Assembly: GCA_014529385.2 (NCBI GenBank)
Contig: CM043965.1
Location: 11,398,412-11,462,411 of the forward strand
From: Adiantum capillus-veneris
Taxonomy: Eukaryota > Streptophyta > Polypodiopsida > Polypodiales > Pteridaceae
DNA: 64,000 bases
Direction of reading: 5' to 3'
The notes beneath the pieces are model-generated. The model was given only the letters and a program-made list of their open reading frames with translations. It had not been told where the DNA came from and did no database searches. A program made the translations under genes and the position numbers. Shown one piece after another: positions 33,137 to 42,711 of the stretch. The number at the start of each line of letters is the position of its first letter. Position 1 is the stretch's first letter.

Positions 33137-34108
33137 GCTCATATCGTCCCCAACATGGCTGTTGAGCTGCTTCTTCATCTTAGGGTTTCTCTCATCCTCA
33201 GCAGCGACTCGTATCTTGCATGTAAATCCAATAGTGTTGGGCCGAATATGTCGGTGCTGATGGAGGTGATAGGATGGCAAAAACATGATCCTTTGATACA
33301 ATGCATGTATCACCTCCTTGGAAGGCTGACCAGACATATTGTATGCACATCTATAAGTATCTTGAAAGAAGAAGATACTTTCTGTCGCGTGGCTTGGTTT
33401 GAACATCTCAAAGACTGCCAAAAGGGTTTTGCATATCTTCCTCATCATAATGCAAGGGAGGTCAGGCGAGCCAGTGAACAATTTGATGGCGCCCGTTAGG
33501 GTTTTCACCATGTATTGAACACTTATTCTCTCGCCTGCCTTCAAACCTGGCAGCTTTGGATAGTTTAGCCAAGTGGGTTGGCTTCTTTGTAGTAGCTCCT
33601 AAGTCTTCCATGTCCGTATCCTTGGTGGAGGGCAGAAGCGTAGGTTATCTCTGATGACTTTGGGCGCCTCTACCAAATGGATTAGGTAGTGTGGATATTT
33701 TGTTAGCCATGCCTTTCTCCACGTGGGCTGGGAGTCAACTATCAGTTTTACCCCTTCAAGCTTGGAGATATCTGTTGTGTACAGTGGCACTATTGGCTCT
33801 TCTCTAATTCTTTTGTTGATCGTGGCGGCTTCGTACTTTAGCAAAGGATATGGAAGAGAGGGCTGTAGCCATTCACACCGAAGGTTGCTGACATCTATCT
33901 TTTGAATAGTCATGGATTTAAAAACCCTCTGCTCCCATTCCAAGGCTTCTTTGGCCGTTTCTCTGATTTCTGCTTCTATGGCCTTGCACAGCTTCTCTTC
34001 TTCTTCTTGTGTCAGATCTTGTGTCTCTTGAGAGGGTCCTACAAGGATTTCCTCTTGCATGGGTGTGTCCACAGGATCTGCCACATTTTCTAGATCTATT
34101 CCTTCCAT
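33137..34108 (-). pseudogene. E3 C-terminal protein region, unknown
   Basis: One minus-strand frame runs from 34108 through a stop at 33599 to the polypurine tract (ORFs 33599-34108 and 33062-33544 share it). The residues include LRCEWLQPSLPYPLLKYEAA, EGVKLIVDSQPTWRKAWLTK and, nearer the end, ISVQYMVKTLTGAIKLFTG and SGQPSKEVIHALYQRI. I recognise no reverse transcriptase, integrase or protease. Being in frame with the LTR edge, it is the end of the E3 coding region. Confidence 0.5.
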
Positions 34109-34166
34109 GGCTGGCTGGCCCTGTTCTTGCCTTCTCTTCTGCCTGTTGGCCTCTCAGTTCTTCTAT

Positions 34167-34922
34167 CTACTTTTGGAATGTTTGTTTATCTGCTTCATCT
34201 TGTTCTCCCATGTTCACGAGGAGGTCGTTCAAATCGGCATTGATCTTCTCCGCCTCCTCGAGCTTTCTCTTGATATTTTCTAGCTCATCTTGCATTGCCT
34301 TCTGCTCTTCTTCCATGCGGGTTTGCATGACCACTGACCCCTCTGCCATCATCAGCCTTTGCTTCTTCTCTAAAGTCAACTCTTTTTGGAGCTCTTTCAT
34401 TTGTTCTTCATAAATCAGACTCTCTGAAGTGGTGTGAGTTGAGCTAGTAGCTCTGACTCTGGTAGGAGATGCCCGTAGCCGCTGGATGGTTTGATCTTTA
34501 ACTTTAAGCTGGTCCTTGAGCTCAATGACCTCATCCTGGCTAGCCTCCTGCTCTATTTCTGCCTTCTCTTTGGAATTCCGCATGGTCTCCGCATCCTTGG
34601 ATTCTTCAGCAAGCTGTAGGGTTAGGTTATCCCTTTCCCTCTCTACATCTGTCAGTGACTTGCTGAGTTTTCTATATTCTTCTTTGGCTTCTTGTAGTCT
34701 TTGAGCTACTACCTGATTCTCTCTTTCTATCTCTTGGCATCTTTGCAATGCTTTTGCCAGACTGGCTTGCAGCTCTGCTTCTCTCTCTATCTGCCTTTGG
34801 CTTTGTTTTTGTAAAGTGTCGACTTCAAGCTTGATCTGCACTTCAGTGGCTTTGAGATTAGTCATTTCACTTTCTGTGGCCAATGATTGTGCCCTTAGCC
34901 CGTTTTTAGCTTGGTCATCACT
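34167..34922 (-). pseudogene. E3 coiled-coil protein region
   Basis: 238 open codons of heptad-rich, highly charged sequence such as LQKQSQRQIEREAELQASLA, LQEAKEEYRKLSKSLTDVER and MQDELENIKRKLEEAEKINA. A hinge (TIQRLRASPTRVR) is shared with the older copy at 10337-10543. It could provide a structural or oligomerising role, perhaps replacing or assisting capsid assembly; that is inference. A frameshift separates it from the upstream part. Confidence 0.6.
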
Positions 34923-35499
34923 ACTTGGTCATCACCACATCCCAATCATTGGTGGGTGGGTGCAGGTCCACTTTATCAGTGGCCGTCTCCTTTAGCTCAA
35001 CTAATCGCAAGCTCTGCATTTGCTCTTTGGGCCCCGTGCTTGCCAAGTCAAATGTAACTGTGGTAGCCTCTTCTTTTGAATATCCGGCAGCTAGTAGGTC
35101 TAGAAATGTGTTATACCTTGCTTCATTTGGCTCTGGCTGCTCAATTTTGGGCTTAGCTTCTTATTTTTGCTCTTGTTCTTGGCTCTGTTCTTGCCTTGAC
35201 TCCTCTTGATCTTCAGGGTTGTCTTGATCCTCTTTCTGTTGAGTTTGTGGAGGGCTACGAGGAGGTGATGAGGGCGGTGGACTGGACTTAGGGCTGGACG
35301 GTGGAGTTGTCGGTTTTTTCTTGAAATCCCTGTCCACCTTTGTCTTCCTCTCTCTCTCTTGGCCTTCCTGCTCCTCTAGCAGTTGCCGTCGGATTTGCTC
35401 CACTTCTGCTTCTGTAAATGGTACATGTGGGATATTTTTTGCCGTGGCATCCAGAATCTCAAAATTCTTAATATAGTTGTCAAATCTGTCTCTTTGCAC
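34923..35499 (-). pseudogene. E3 proline-rich linker region
   Basis: Same frame as the N-terminal ORF after one TGA (35503-35505, consistent with Arg to stop). The sequence goes from AEVEQIRRQLLEEQEGQERE through a Pro/Ser run (TPPSSPKSSPPPSSPP) to a Gln/Glu run, a TAA at 35161, then continues in frame to about 34922 (DLLAAGYSKEEATTVTFDL). No known catalytic motif is present. Confidence 0.5.
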
Positions 35500-35502
35500 C
35501 CT

Positions 35503-36594
35503 TCAGGATGATTCCAACATTGCTTCTAGAGACGGCTTCCATAGCTCATTCAAATCTCCCTTGAGGGATCTTTCGGCTCTGAAACTTTCCATTAGCCGCT
35601 CTAGCCGTGCCGATCTTTGTGACTTTGTCTCTTTGACCGGAACTTGGACGCTCTCTTTCTTCCCTTTCTTCAGCTCTGGCTGCTCTTCTTGCATGGTCTC
35701 TAACCGTCGTTTCAACCTAGTGGAAACCCTTGGTGCTTTGGGCTGTTCCTCTTCCTTATCTTCCTTGAGCCGTAGCCAGTCATTTTGTGACGGAGGGTCC
35801 GGCCATCTTCCCTTGGCGTGCAATGCCCCATAAACCACTTTCGTGATTAGCTTGCCCGGCACAATGTACGTGGGATTCTTGTTGCCCATCTTTACCAGAT
35901 TGTCATGTATATAAGCTACATAGTTGATTACCTTTGGCTTGCTTTTCTGCATTGCCCAGGTGAAGGTTGTGGCAATTGCTCCAGGCGGTATTCTGTACTT
36001 TTGTGGCCGCTTTGTACACATATGGAAGTACTGGTTATAGAACTGACTCATGATTGCCACTTTAGGGTTGGCAATGTCTTCAAAGGTGTAGTTGACTTTC
36101 TTTTCTGTGTACACCTTTACTTCGTCTCTTATTTTGGTTACACTATCCCCTTTGTTGGAGAGGTCTAGTGCCGCTGCCACTACTTTCTCTATGATTATAA
36201 TCTCCGTGTCTAGCTTGCCGTGTAGATCCGTAACTCGGGCCACTCCATCTTCTTTGATTGTCGTCACAAATTTCCATACTCTTTTTATGTCAATTCCTGC
36301 CGGCACAGCTTCAAAATAATTGTGAAGATCAATCTTCTCCAGATACTCTGCCATCTTGCTACTGACGAACTCATTGAGCTCCCGCGGTAGCATGGGTAGC
36401 TCAATTACATTTGCTTCGGTGTCTTTGAACACGCCTTGGTATATCTTTAGATCATTTGAATCTAGCAGGTCCTCTTGGATCCATGTGCTGGTTGGCTTTA
36501 GAGTTCCTTCTGGTATGACGAAGGGCTCTACTTCTTCCAAATAATCCTTTATGGTCATCCTCTTCTTCTTTGCCGATGACTTTGCGGCTGCCAT
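35503..36594 (-). CDS. E3 N-terminal protein, unknown, gag-position
   Basis: 363 open codons from ATG 36594, directly after the palindrome leader. It starts with a basic patch (SAKKKRMTIKDYLEEVEPF). It contains a globular middle with FYNQYFHMCTKRPQKYRIPP, KVINYVAYIHDNLVKMGNKN and IVPGKLITKVVYGALHAKGR, then a charged C-terminus. The layout loosely recalls the plant-transposon protein domains found in non-autonomous plant retroelements, but I cannot assign a family. It is not similar to the Gag of E1 or E2 by eye. It is the best preserved part of E3 and may be its functional product. Confidence 0.6.
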   Translation of the reverse strand: MAAAKSSAKKKRMTIKDYLEEVEPFVIPEGTLKPTSTWIQEDLLDSNDLKIYQGVFKDTEANVIELPMLPRELNEFVSSKMAEYLEKIDLHNYFEAVPAGIDIKRVWKFVTTIKEDGVARVTDLHGKLDTEIIIIEKVVAAALDLSNKGDSVTKIRDEVKVYTEKKVNYTFEDIANPKVAIMSQFYNQYFHMCTKRPQKYRIPPGAIATTFTWAMQKSKPKVINYVAYIHDNLVKMGNKNPTYIVPGKLITKVVYGALHAKGRWPDPPSQNDWLRLKEDKEEEQPKAPRVSTRLKRRLETMQEEQPELKKGKKESVQVPVKETKSQRSARLERLMESFRAERSLKGDLNELWKPSLEAMLESS

Positions 36595-37672
36595 AGATCC
36601 TGTTGCACTCAGTAGTCCGAAGTTATCATTTTTTCCATATCAGCTGAGAAACTGAGTTTTAACTATCCAAATGACTTCAAATTGAAAATAAAACTTAAAA
36701 GGAACTTGGGAAACTGTGCATGTGCTCACAGTGCAATTCTGGCCAGAATTTATCATCTAGACATCCTACGCGTAGGATGTCTTTTTCATCAGATTTTGGT
36801 GATACTTGACATGCTGGTGGTCCTTGGCTTGTGCAACATGGCTATGTGATTGGAATTGGGTTTGGGCATCAAAAAGTGTATTTTTTTGGGCAGATTCAGG
36901 TTTTAGGCTCACAAATTGGGTATAATGTCCACAACATGTAGCAAATGATATCCAAATGGGTTGAAAATTGATATATGGGATCCTTGCACCATGTAATGGC
37001 TCCCATGATGTCATTGTTTGCACAGAAGTTCAAAAACATGCTAGAGACATCCTACACGTAGGATGTCTATTTCATCAAAATAGCTTGATGTTTGTTATGT
37101 GAGTAGCTCTTGGCCTGTGGAACATGGCCATGCCCTTGGATTTTGATTTGGACAAGATTTGATGTGGGTAAGACCCTGTGTAGCGTTTTTGGGCTCCAAA
37201 AGTGTATTTTGGAGGTGTTGGGGGTAAAAAATGATTAGAATGGCTTCAATCTTGATATATGAGCTCTTGAAGGTGATATAAAAAGATCTAGAATGGAAAA
37301 ACATCCTCTGTAGGCCAAAAATGTCAAATAGACATCCTACGCGTAGGATGTCTACTTCATCAATTTTTGCAAGTGACCACACAGATTTGTTGGCAATGTG
37401 CTCATGAATGTATTGTGCAAGTTTCATGTGATTTGGACAAGTTTTGGTAGGTCTATGGCCCATTATTGCCTCTATGCCCTGACTTTGCGTTTTTTCCTAC
37501 ATATGAGGTCAACTTTGGTCCAAATGTGAAGAAACTTGATGGCTAGCATGTAAAGGCTATTCAGAAAATGTGTGTGGTGATAGTTGTTGGGTTATGTGCC
37601 CATAAATGGCCTTGAGACATCCTACACGTAGGATGTCTCATGGTGATTTTTTTATGGAAACTCTACTGGTGT
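36595..37672 (-). other. E3 untranslated leader (up to TE-P insertion)
   Basis: No gene. About 285-bp diverged tandem units, each with one palindrome and a common word similar to CTTGGCTTGTGCAACATGGC. The leader is cut at 37672 by TE-P; primer-binding site and 5' LTR of E3 were not found. Confidence 0.6.
36759..37638. repeat. palindrome array in E3 leader, four copies
   Basis: Copies start at 36759, 37045, 37330 and 37615: spacings 286, 285 and 285 bp. The first and third are perfect with centre ACGCGT; the second and fourth have centre ACACGT, so the array is a 570-bp higher-order repeat. Confidence 0.95.
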
Positions 37673-39355
37673 TGATAGCCGTTTTTCGGCTCTCCATAAT
37701 TACCATAGTAAGTTACTCCACCCTACAAAATTCACCCAAACGCTATGGCTATCCCTACCATTTCACTGTATATAGGTGCGTGTGAGTTAGGGGACTTTTC
37801 CCATATCTCCTTATTGAAATAAAAAACCCTCAATTAGCTAGGCATTGGGCTAGTTGAGCCAAAAAATATAAAAAATATAAAAAATATAAGTATATTATGG
37901 CCCATGTGTATGTAAATATTTCTTTGTATATAGGGCCTAAATAAAAGATTTTTTCATAATTATTTTGGTATTTATTTAAATATTTCTACCTAGGTGTGTG
38001 TTATTTATGCTCTGTACATTGCCTCACCATTACCACAATTTTTCTTAGCATTTTTCATACTCTTTATTCCATATAGAAATATTTTCATGTAAGCTTCTCT
38101 TATATTTGGTGTAACTCCACCCCAACAAAAATCCAAAAAAACTAGTTTTATTTATGTGTATATTTTTTCACTATTGTGATTTTTCCCTTCCTACATCTAT
38201 TTTGTTTTTTTCTAAAAAATTAGAACACCAAAAATATTTATCTTTTTATGGTAGCCTCATAATGAGAGAGATTTCTTTTGACCCCTTTATATTTTTTCCA
38301 CTTATATTATTTATATTTGACATGTACATATTTTTTAGACCCTTCAATATTTGATTTTCTTAGTTGTACTATTCACTTATATCATGATCTCAACCATATC
38401 TTCAATTATAGACCTACCAAATAAGTTCAAGGGTAGGTGGCATGCATACATGCACTATGGAGGGCCCACTCTTGGAGGTATTCAAAAGAATCATCCAAAG
38501 AAGGACCCCACAAGGACTTTGTGCAGTGGAAAAAAACAGTCGGTTTTGCTGAATTTTTAAAGTTCACTTGCTCTCCGAATTTGAAAAGGTGATACAAACA
38601 AAAGTTGTTTCATATTTTTTTGAGCTACGAGCTGTGAGCTATGATTTTATTAGTGGACCTCAGTTTTCCCATGCTATGCAGCCACACTCTCTCTTCCACT
38701 TTATCATTTTCCTCTTTCACACACACTTCTCCACTCATCATCCCCACCTCTCTCACCACTCCTCTCTGCACCCTACTCACCTTCTCCTCAACCTTGAAGA
38801 ATAAGAGAAACCATGGTGAACTCATACCTCCCACACACAATTCCATTCCAAAATTGACCACCTAGTGTCATTTTTCCTCCTCCAAATTACCCATATCTAT
38901 CAAAAAAACCACAAAATTCAGCCTCTTCTCTTAAAAGACAGCATCATGGTGGTTGATTACTCAGCTTCAATTACCTTGTCTCTCAAGGAAGGTCAAGAGT
39001 GGAGAAAAAATGTACCGTCAAAGCTAGTGGACCGTCAACAAGCGTCAAAATTGGCCCTACTCAAGACACTTGGAGCATCAACCTTGTAAGAAATCCACCT
39101 TTTCTTACCTCTTAAGAGTTTTTCTTCCTTATTTGTATCCTACATGGATACTCCCATTGTAAATATCCAATCCCATTTGTAAATTAATACTAACTCTACT
39201 AACACTAACCCACTATGAAAAGTCCTATCACCTCCATTTCTCTCCTCTCTCTTTCCCCACCAACTTCTTGGTAATTCCAAGCAAAAGAAATTAGATAAAT
39301 TGCTGAAAATCTAATCCAACCATGGTTAGAGGAGTAACCCTAGCCTTCAAAATTG

Positions 39356-39364
39356 CTATAAAAG
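39356..39364 (+). promoter_or_regulatory. TATA box of TE-P 5' LTR
   Basis: CTATAAAAG, repeated at 47935-47943 in the other LTR. It is followed by a purine-rich leader with GAGCCATAAGCAAGAGCAC. Transcription would start about 30 bp downstream, leaving an R-U5 of roughly 0.9 kb. Confidence 0.65.
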
Positions 39365-40037
39365 GAGGGTGTAGCTAGCACAAAAAGGGGAGCCATAAGC
39401 AAGAGCACTATGCTATAGCTTGAGAAGCCAAGCTCAACCTCTCTAGAAGGAGCTCTTGAGTGGAAGCTCATTGTCTTATGCATGTGCATGTGTTGTAATA
39501 GGAGATTAGCAAGGGAACTCTATGCCATTGTAAGAGAGAGAGTGATCACTCAATTGAGAGTAGGAAATCTATCATTTCTCCTACTAGTGTAAGCCCAACA
39601 TTTGTTGAATCAAGGAGGGTGGATTTGGACTAAGCTTGGATACTTTGTCTCCCTTCCCACGTGAAGTAATGGACAACAATGATGTGTAAGTGTCTTGGTG
39701 TTTTTTTTGTTAAGTTCTTGATAGCTTGTCTCTAGTGTTGTCATCAATTTAGCCATAAATCCCACATACTGTAAGAGGGCGACAGGGTGGAGAGGACTCC
39801 CCTGGCCTTAAGACAGTGAGTGGGGTGGCTTTTCTTGTGATGTGTTGTGGTGTAATTTACTCAAGCTATGTTGAACAAATACTAATATCACTTTGATTGG
39901 TCATGACAGATTTGTAAAAAGGTATTAGTGCAACAAACACCCCCCCCCCCCCCCCCCCCCCCCCCTTCTCTCTCTTTCTTACATATATAATTGTGTTTGC
40001 TTGATCATTGCCGATACGTTTCAAAGCAGCCCGAGCA

Positions 40038-40040
<3 letters not shown>

Positions 40041-40104
<64 letters not shown>
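40041..40104 (+). repeat. (CT)n microsatellite in TE-P 5' LTR
   Basis: Pure CT run, about 75 bp after the 26-base poly(C). In the 3' LTR the poly(C) is 13 bases and the CT tract (48601-48700) has CTCCTCT interruptions, so both tracts changed length after insertion. Confidence 0.95.
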
Positions 40105-40105
<1 letters not shown>

Positions 40106-40281
40106 ACGCGTCCTAGTTCGCATCCAAAACTAGGTGGTGCCCCAAATTTGTGTAGGGTTAGGTTGCGGGTTTGTGTGTGTGTTTGTTGTTTTTCCAACCC
40201 CAACCCAATTGAGCAGCACGGGAGCCTTGAAGGGTGTCTAGAGGTTGCTCTTCTTGTTGCCCACCCCGGACCGCTTCAAAT

Positions 40282-40293
40282 TGGTGCCCCCAC
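40282..40293 (+). other. TE-P primer-binding site
   Basis: TGGTGCCCCCAC three bases after the LTR end, identical to TE-A and TE-B. Confidence 0.85.
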
Positions 40294-40352
40294 TGAGGAC
40301 GGCTTGTGTATTTTTGTGTAGAATCAACCTTTAGCATAGTCAAGTAGTTTGC

Positions 40353-40565
40353 ATGAATAATGAAAATTTGTATGATCCCTTCATTCCCATTGCAAGGCAA
40401 AAGGTACACATAATTGTTAGTACTAAGTTGCAATTTCAACGTGTCATTCGTAGAATTTTAGGTCCTCTTAGGTTGGCCGAGATAAACGCTTCAGTAAATC
40501 CTTTTATTTTGCCTCTCATTAGGTACGACCTTAGTTTGGACGTCTATATTTTTTTTTTGTTTTAA
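40353..40565 (+). CDS. TE-P leader ORF, copy 1
   Basis: 71-codon frame between primer-binding site and gag. The C-terminal 54 residues align with copy 2: STKLQFQRVIRRILGPLRLA and SVNPFILPLI, then SLDVYIFFLF and stop. The same module exists in TE-B. Tat-lineage elements are known to carry an extra ORF before gag, so this may be its counterpart. The function is unknown and the start codon uncertain. Confidence 0.45.
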   Translation: MNNENLYDPFIPIARQKVHIIVSTKLQFQRVIRRILGPLRLAEINASVNPFILPLIRYDLSLDVYIFFLF

Positions 40566-40586
40566 GCGTTAGGTCATGCATAGACC

Positions 40587-40805
40587 ATGGATAATGGCCC
40601 AGGAATAGAGGTTTTTCCCTTCCATTTCACTCCACACATTAGAATAAACATTGCAATTAGTAGGAAAATCCATTTTCAACAACGTATGGTGTTCATGTTT
40701 GGTGCCCAAAGAGTAGGAGAAATTCTCGCATCACCAAACCCTGTCATCCTACGTCTTATTGATTATCATAGGTCGTTTGATGTGAATATCTTTATTTTGT
40801 TGTAG
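40587..40805 (+). CDS. TE-P leader ORF, copy 2
   Basis: Tandem paralogue of the previous ORF: SRKIHFQQRMVFMFGAQRVG, SPNPVILRLI, then SFDVNIFILL and stop. The motif F-G-A-x-R/M-x-G-x-I-L is shared with TE-B. The two copies start about 230 bp apart and have diverged to roughly 40 percent identity by eye, so the duplication is old or selected. Confidence 0.5.
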   Translation: MDNGPGIEVFPFHFTPHIRINIAISRKIHFQQRMVFMFGAQRVGEILASPNPVILRLIDYHRSFDVNIFILL

Positions 40806-40879
40806 AATAGATTGCAAGCTAGAAAACATTATTGTGTAAATCTTTTTAAGAAAGAAAAACAAAAACGGGTGTCACTTTG

Positions 40880-41931
40880 AAATCAATTCAATGAAAAGCC
40901 AACGCCAAATGTCTGGGTATCCTCTTTTCTTTTGAGAGCCTGGAGAGGATGCAGAATTATTTTTAGCGAATTTCAAGATGTCTTGCCGTATCAAGAGGAT
41001 AATAACTGATCAAGAACGTGTAGAAATGTTTGAGGTGGTCCTTAGGAGAGATGCTAGCACTTGGTTTGACTCTTTGCCTGAGGAAGTTAAGGGGAATTAC
41101 ACAGAAGTTTTGAATCGTTTCAAGAAATACTTCTTTGATCCCCAAAACACTCAAAAATTATGGCAAGACATTGTTTCTCATAAGCAAAAAGATTTAGATG
41201 ACTACTACTTGTACAAGCAAGAGTTTCTACGTCTTTGGGCTCTATGGATACGAAATGTTGCTAACCCTGGTGATGGTGCAGAATTTCTAAAGAAGGAGAG
41301 GTTCATAGCCGGACTCTTTCCTGACCTTAAGGTAAAAGTTGAGGCGGGTGCACCTGCTACCTTTGATGTAGCTGAAACTAGGGCTGCTGAGAAATATAGG
41401 AAACTCAAGTGCTTAAGGGGAGAGGTTCCAATATAAGGTCTTAGACCCAAAGGTAAGTCACCAGCATCAACATCGAGGGAGCTTCCTGAGGTAACGGCGG
41501 AAGTAATTGAGAAATTAAATGAATCTTTAAGCAGCCTGTCAATTCACCTTGCACAAGCTGCAGGTCCAAAGGGACAAGCAAAGAAGTCTGAAGAGAGAGA
41601 TCCACGACCTAGGAGAGTCTTGCAATGTTGGAATTGCGGAGAGTCTGGACATGGGATGTATAATTGTCCTTGGCCCCGTGGGGAGCCAGGGAGACCTAAC
41701 TTGAATTACCCAGTGATGAATGCAGGTGAAGGAACTGGTCAACAACCAAGGCTTCTACAAAGACCAAATGGACCAAGACCACCTCCACAAGGGGTAGAAG
41801 GAGTTCCACCTTTGCCAGATCCAAATGTGCATGTGGTAGAGGTGACAAACTCAAATGAGGTTGACATAAAAGCAAATGGCATTAAGCGTGGCCGAGGAAA
41901 AGGTAAAGAGAAAGAGGGTGTCCCATCATAG
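40880..41931 (+). pseudogene. TE-P Gag
   Basis: One frame with stops at 40933 (TGA), 41434 (TAA) and 41929 (TAG). The capsid core is EDAELFLANFKMSC, RRDASTWFDSLPEEVKGNY and YYLYKQEFLRLWAL. A perfect CCHC knuckle, CWNCGESGHGMYNC, lies at about 41626-41667. A Pro-rich linker follows. The frame continues without shift into protease, so gag and pol formed one polyprotein. Otherwise well conserved, so the stops are recent. Confidence 0.82.
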
Positions 41932-42027
41932 AGTGACCATGGACAAGGCAAGAAGGCAAAGGAGACCAAGGAAGCTAAGAGGACTCGACGTCGTATCAAT
42001 CTCCAAGACTTCCCTCTTGGACATGGT

Positions 42028-42615
42028 ATGGATCCATACAACCTGTTGGAAGACATGCGAGGTAAGGGTCCTAATATCTCATGGCCTCAGTTTCTTGCAT
42101 TATGCCCACAAGTTAGGAGGGATTTAACAAAGGCAGTTAGCACTAGGAGAAAGGTAAAAGAGAGTTTTCCTGTTGTAAAAATTGCACATGCTGAAATGAA
42201 CGAGGATATTACACCTGTGCTAGATTGTTACATAAAAGGAAGATTGGTTAGGAAAGGTCTAGTGGATGGGGGTGCACAAATTTGCATCATGACAGAAGGG
42301 CTCATGCAAAGACTAGGCATGCACATCCATGAGACACTTGAAATCAAAGTGAAAATGGCAAACAATAGCAAGGCTAGGTGCGTAGGCATTTGTAAAAATG
42401 TTTTTGTGGAGGCCTTTGGCATTAAGAAGGCAGTGGATTTCTATGTCATGTCTACCAAGGGAAATGGTTACCCATTTATCCTAGGAAGACCATGGCTAAT
42501 GAAAATGCGAGCTTTGCAGGATTGGGAGAGTGGAAAGCTAATTTGCAGGAATGACAATCACAAGAAGGTTGTCTTTGACATGAAGGAGCAACGCCAAGAG
42601 GAGCTCCATGAATAA
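42028..42615 (+). CDS. TE-P retropepsin
   Basis: 195 codons in the gag frame. The active site is LVDGGAQICIMTEGLMQRLG (Asp-Gly-Gly-Ala). The C-terminal strand and helix read YPFILGRPWLMKMRALQDWE. It is preceded by LALCPQVRRDL, typical for plant gypsy gag-pro junctions. It stops at TAA 42613; the frame continues acidic and Ser-rich towards RT. Confidence 0.85.
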   Translation: MDPYNLLEDMRGKGPNISWPQFLALCPQVRRDLTKAVSTRRKVKESFPVVKIAHAEMNEDITPVLDCYIKGRLVRKGLVDGGAQICIMTEGLMQRLGMHIHETLEIKVKMANNSKARCVGICKNVFVEAFGIKKAVDFYVMSTKGNGYPFILGRPWLMKMRALQDWESGKLICRNDNHKKVVFDMKEQRQEELHE

Positions 42616-42711
42616 TCATCTCAAAGTGAGACGGAAGAAGGTTGGACCGATAGCACTTCAGAAGAAGAAAGTAGCGGCAGCATTACTGAAGAGGAGTCTT
42701 CCATCGAAGTC

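Larger units (their letters stand above)
37673..40278 (+). mobile_element. TE-P 5' LTR (2606 bp)
   Basis: TGATAGCC...CGCTTCA; long direct repeat of 46198-48876. It contains a TATA box, a poly(C) run (39940-39965), a (CT)n tract (40041-40104) and a GT-rich U5. Compared with the 3' LTR it lacks about 37 bp (near 38607) and a 24-bp duplication. No clean target duplication flanks the element (GGTGT left, GTGCC right). Confidence 0.93.

Noticed and set aside
36759-37638. Regularly spaced short palindromes as a CRISPR array
   Set aside because: Spacers are about 285 bp, related to one another, and the context is a plant retroelement leader. There are no cas genes and the units are diverged tandem repeats.
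38154-38865. ORFs of 60-80 codons in the TE-P LTR, repeated at 46678-47421
   Set aside because: They are duplicated only because the LTRs are; frames differ by indels between copies and no protein features are evident.
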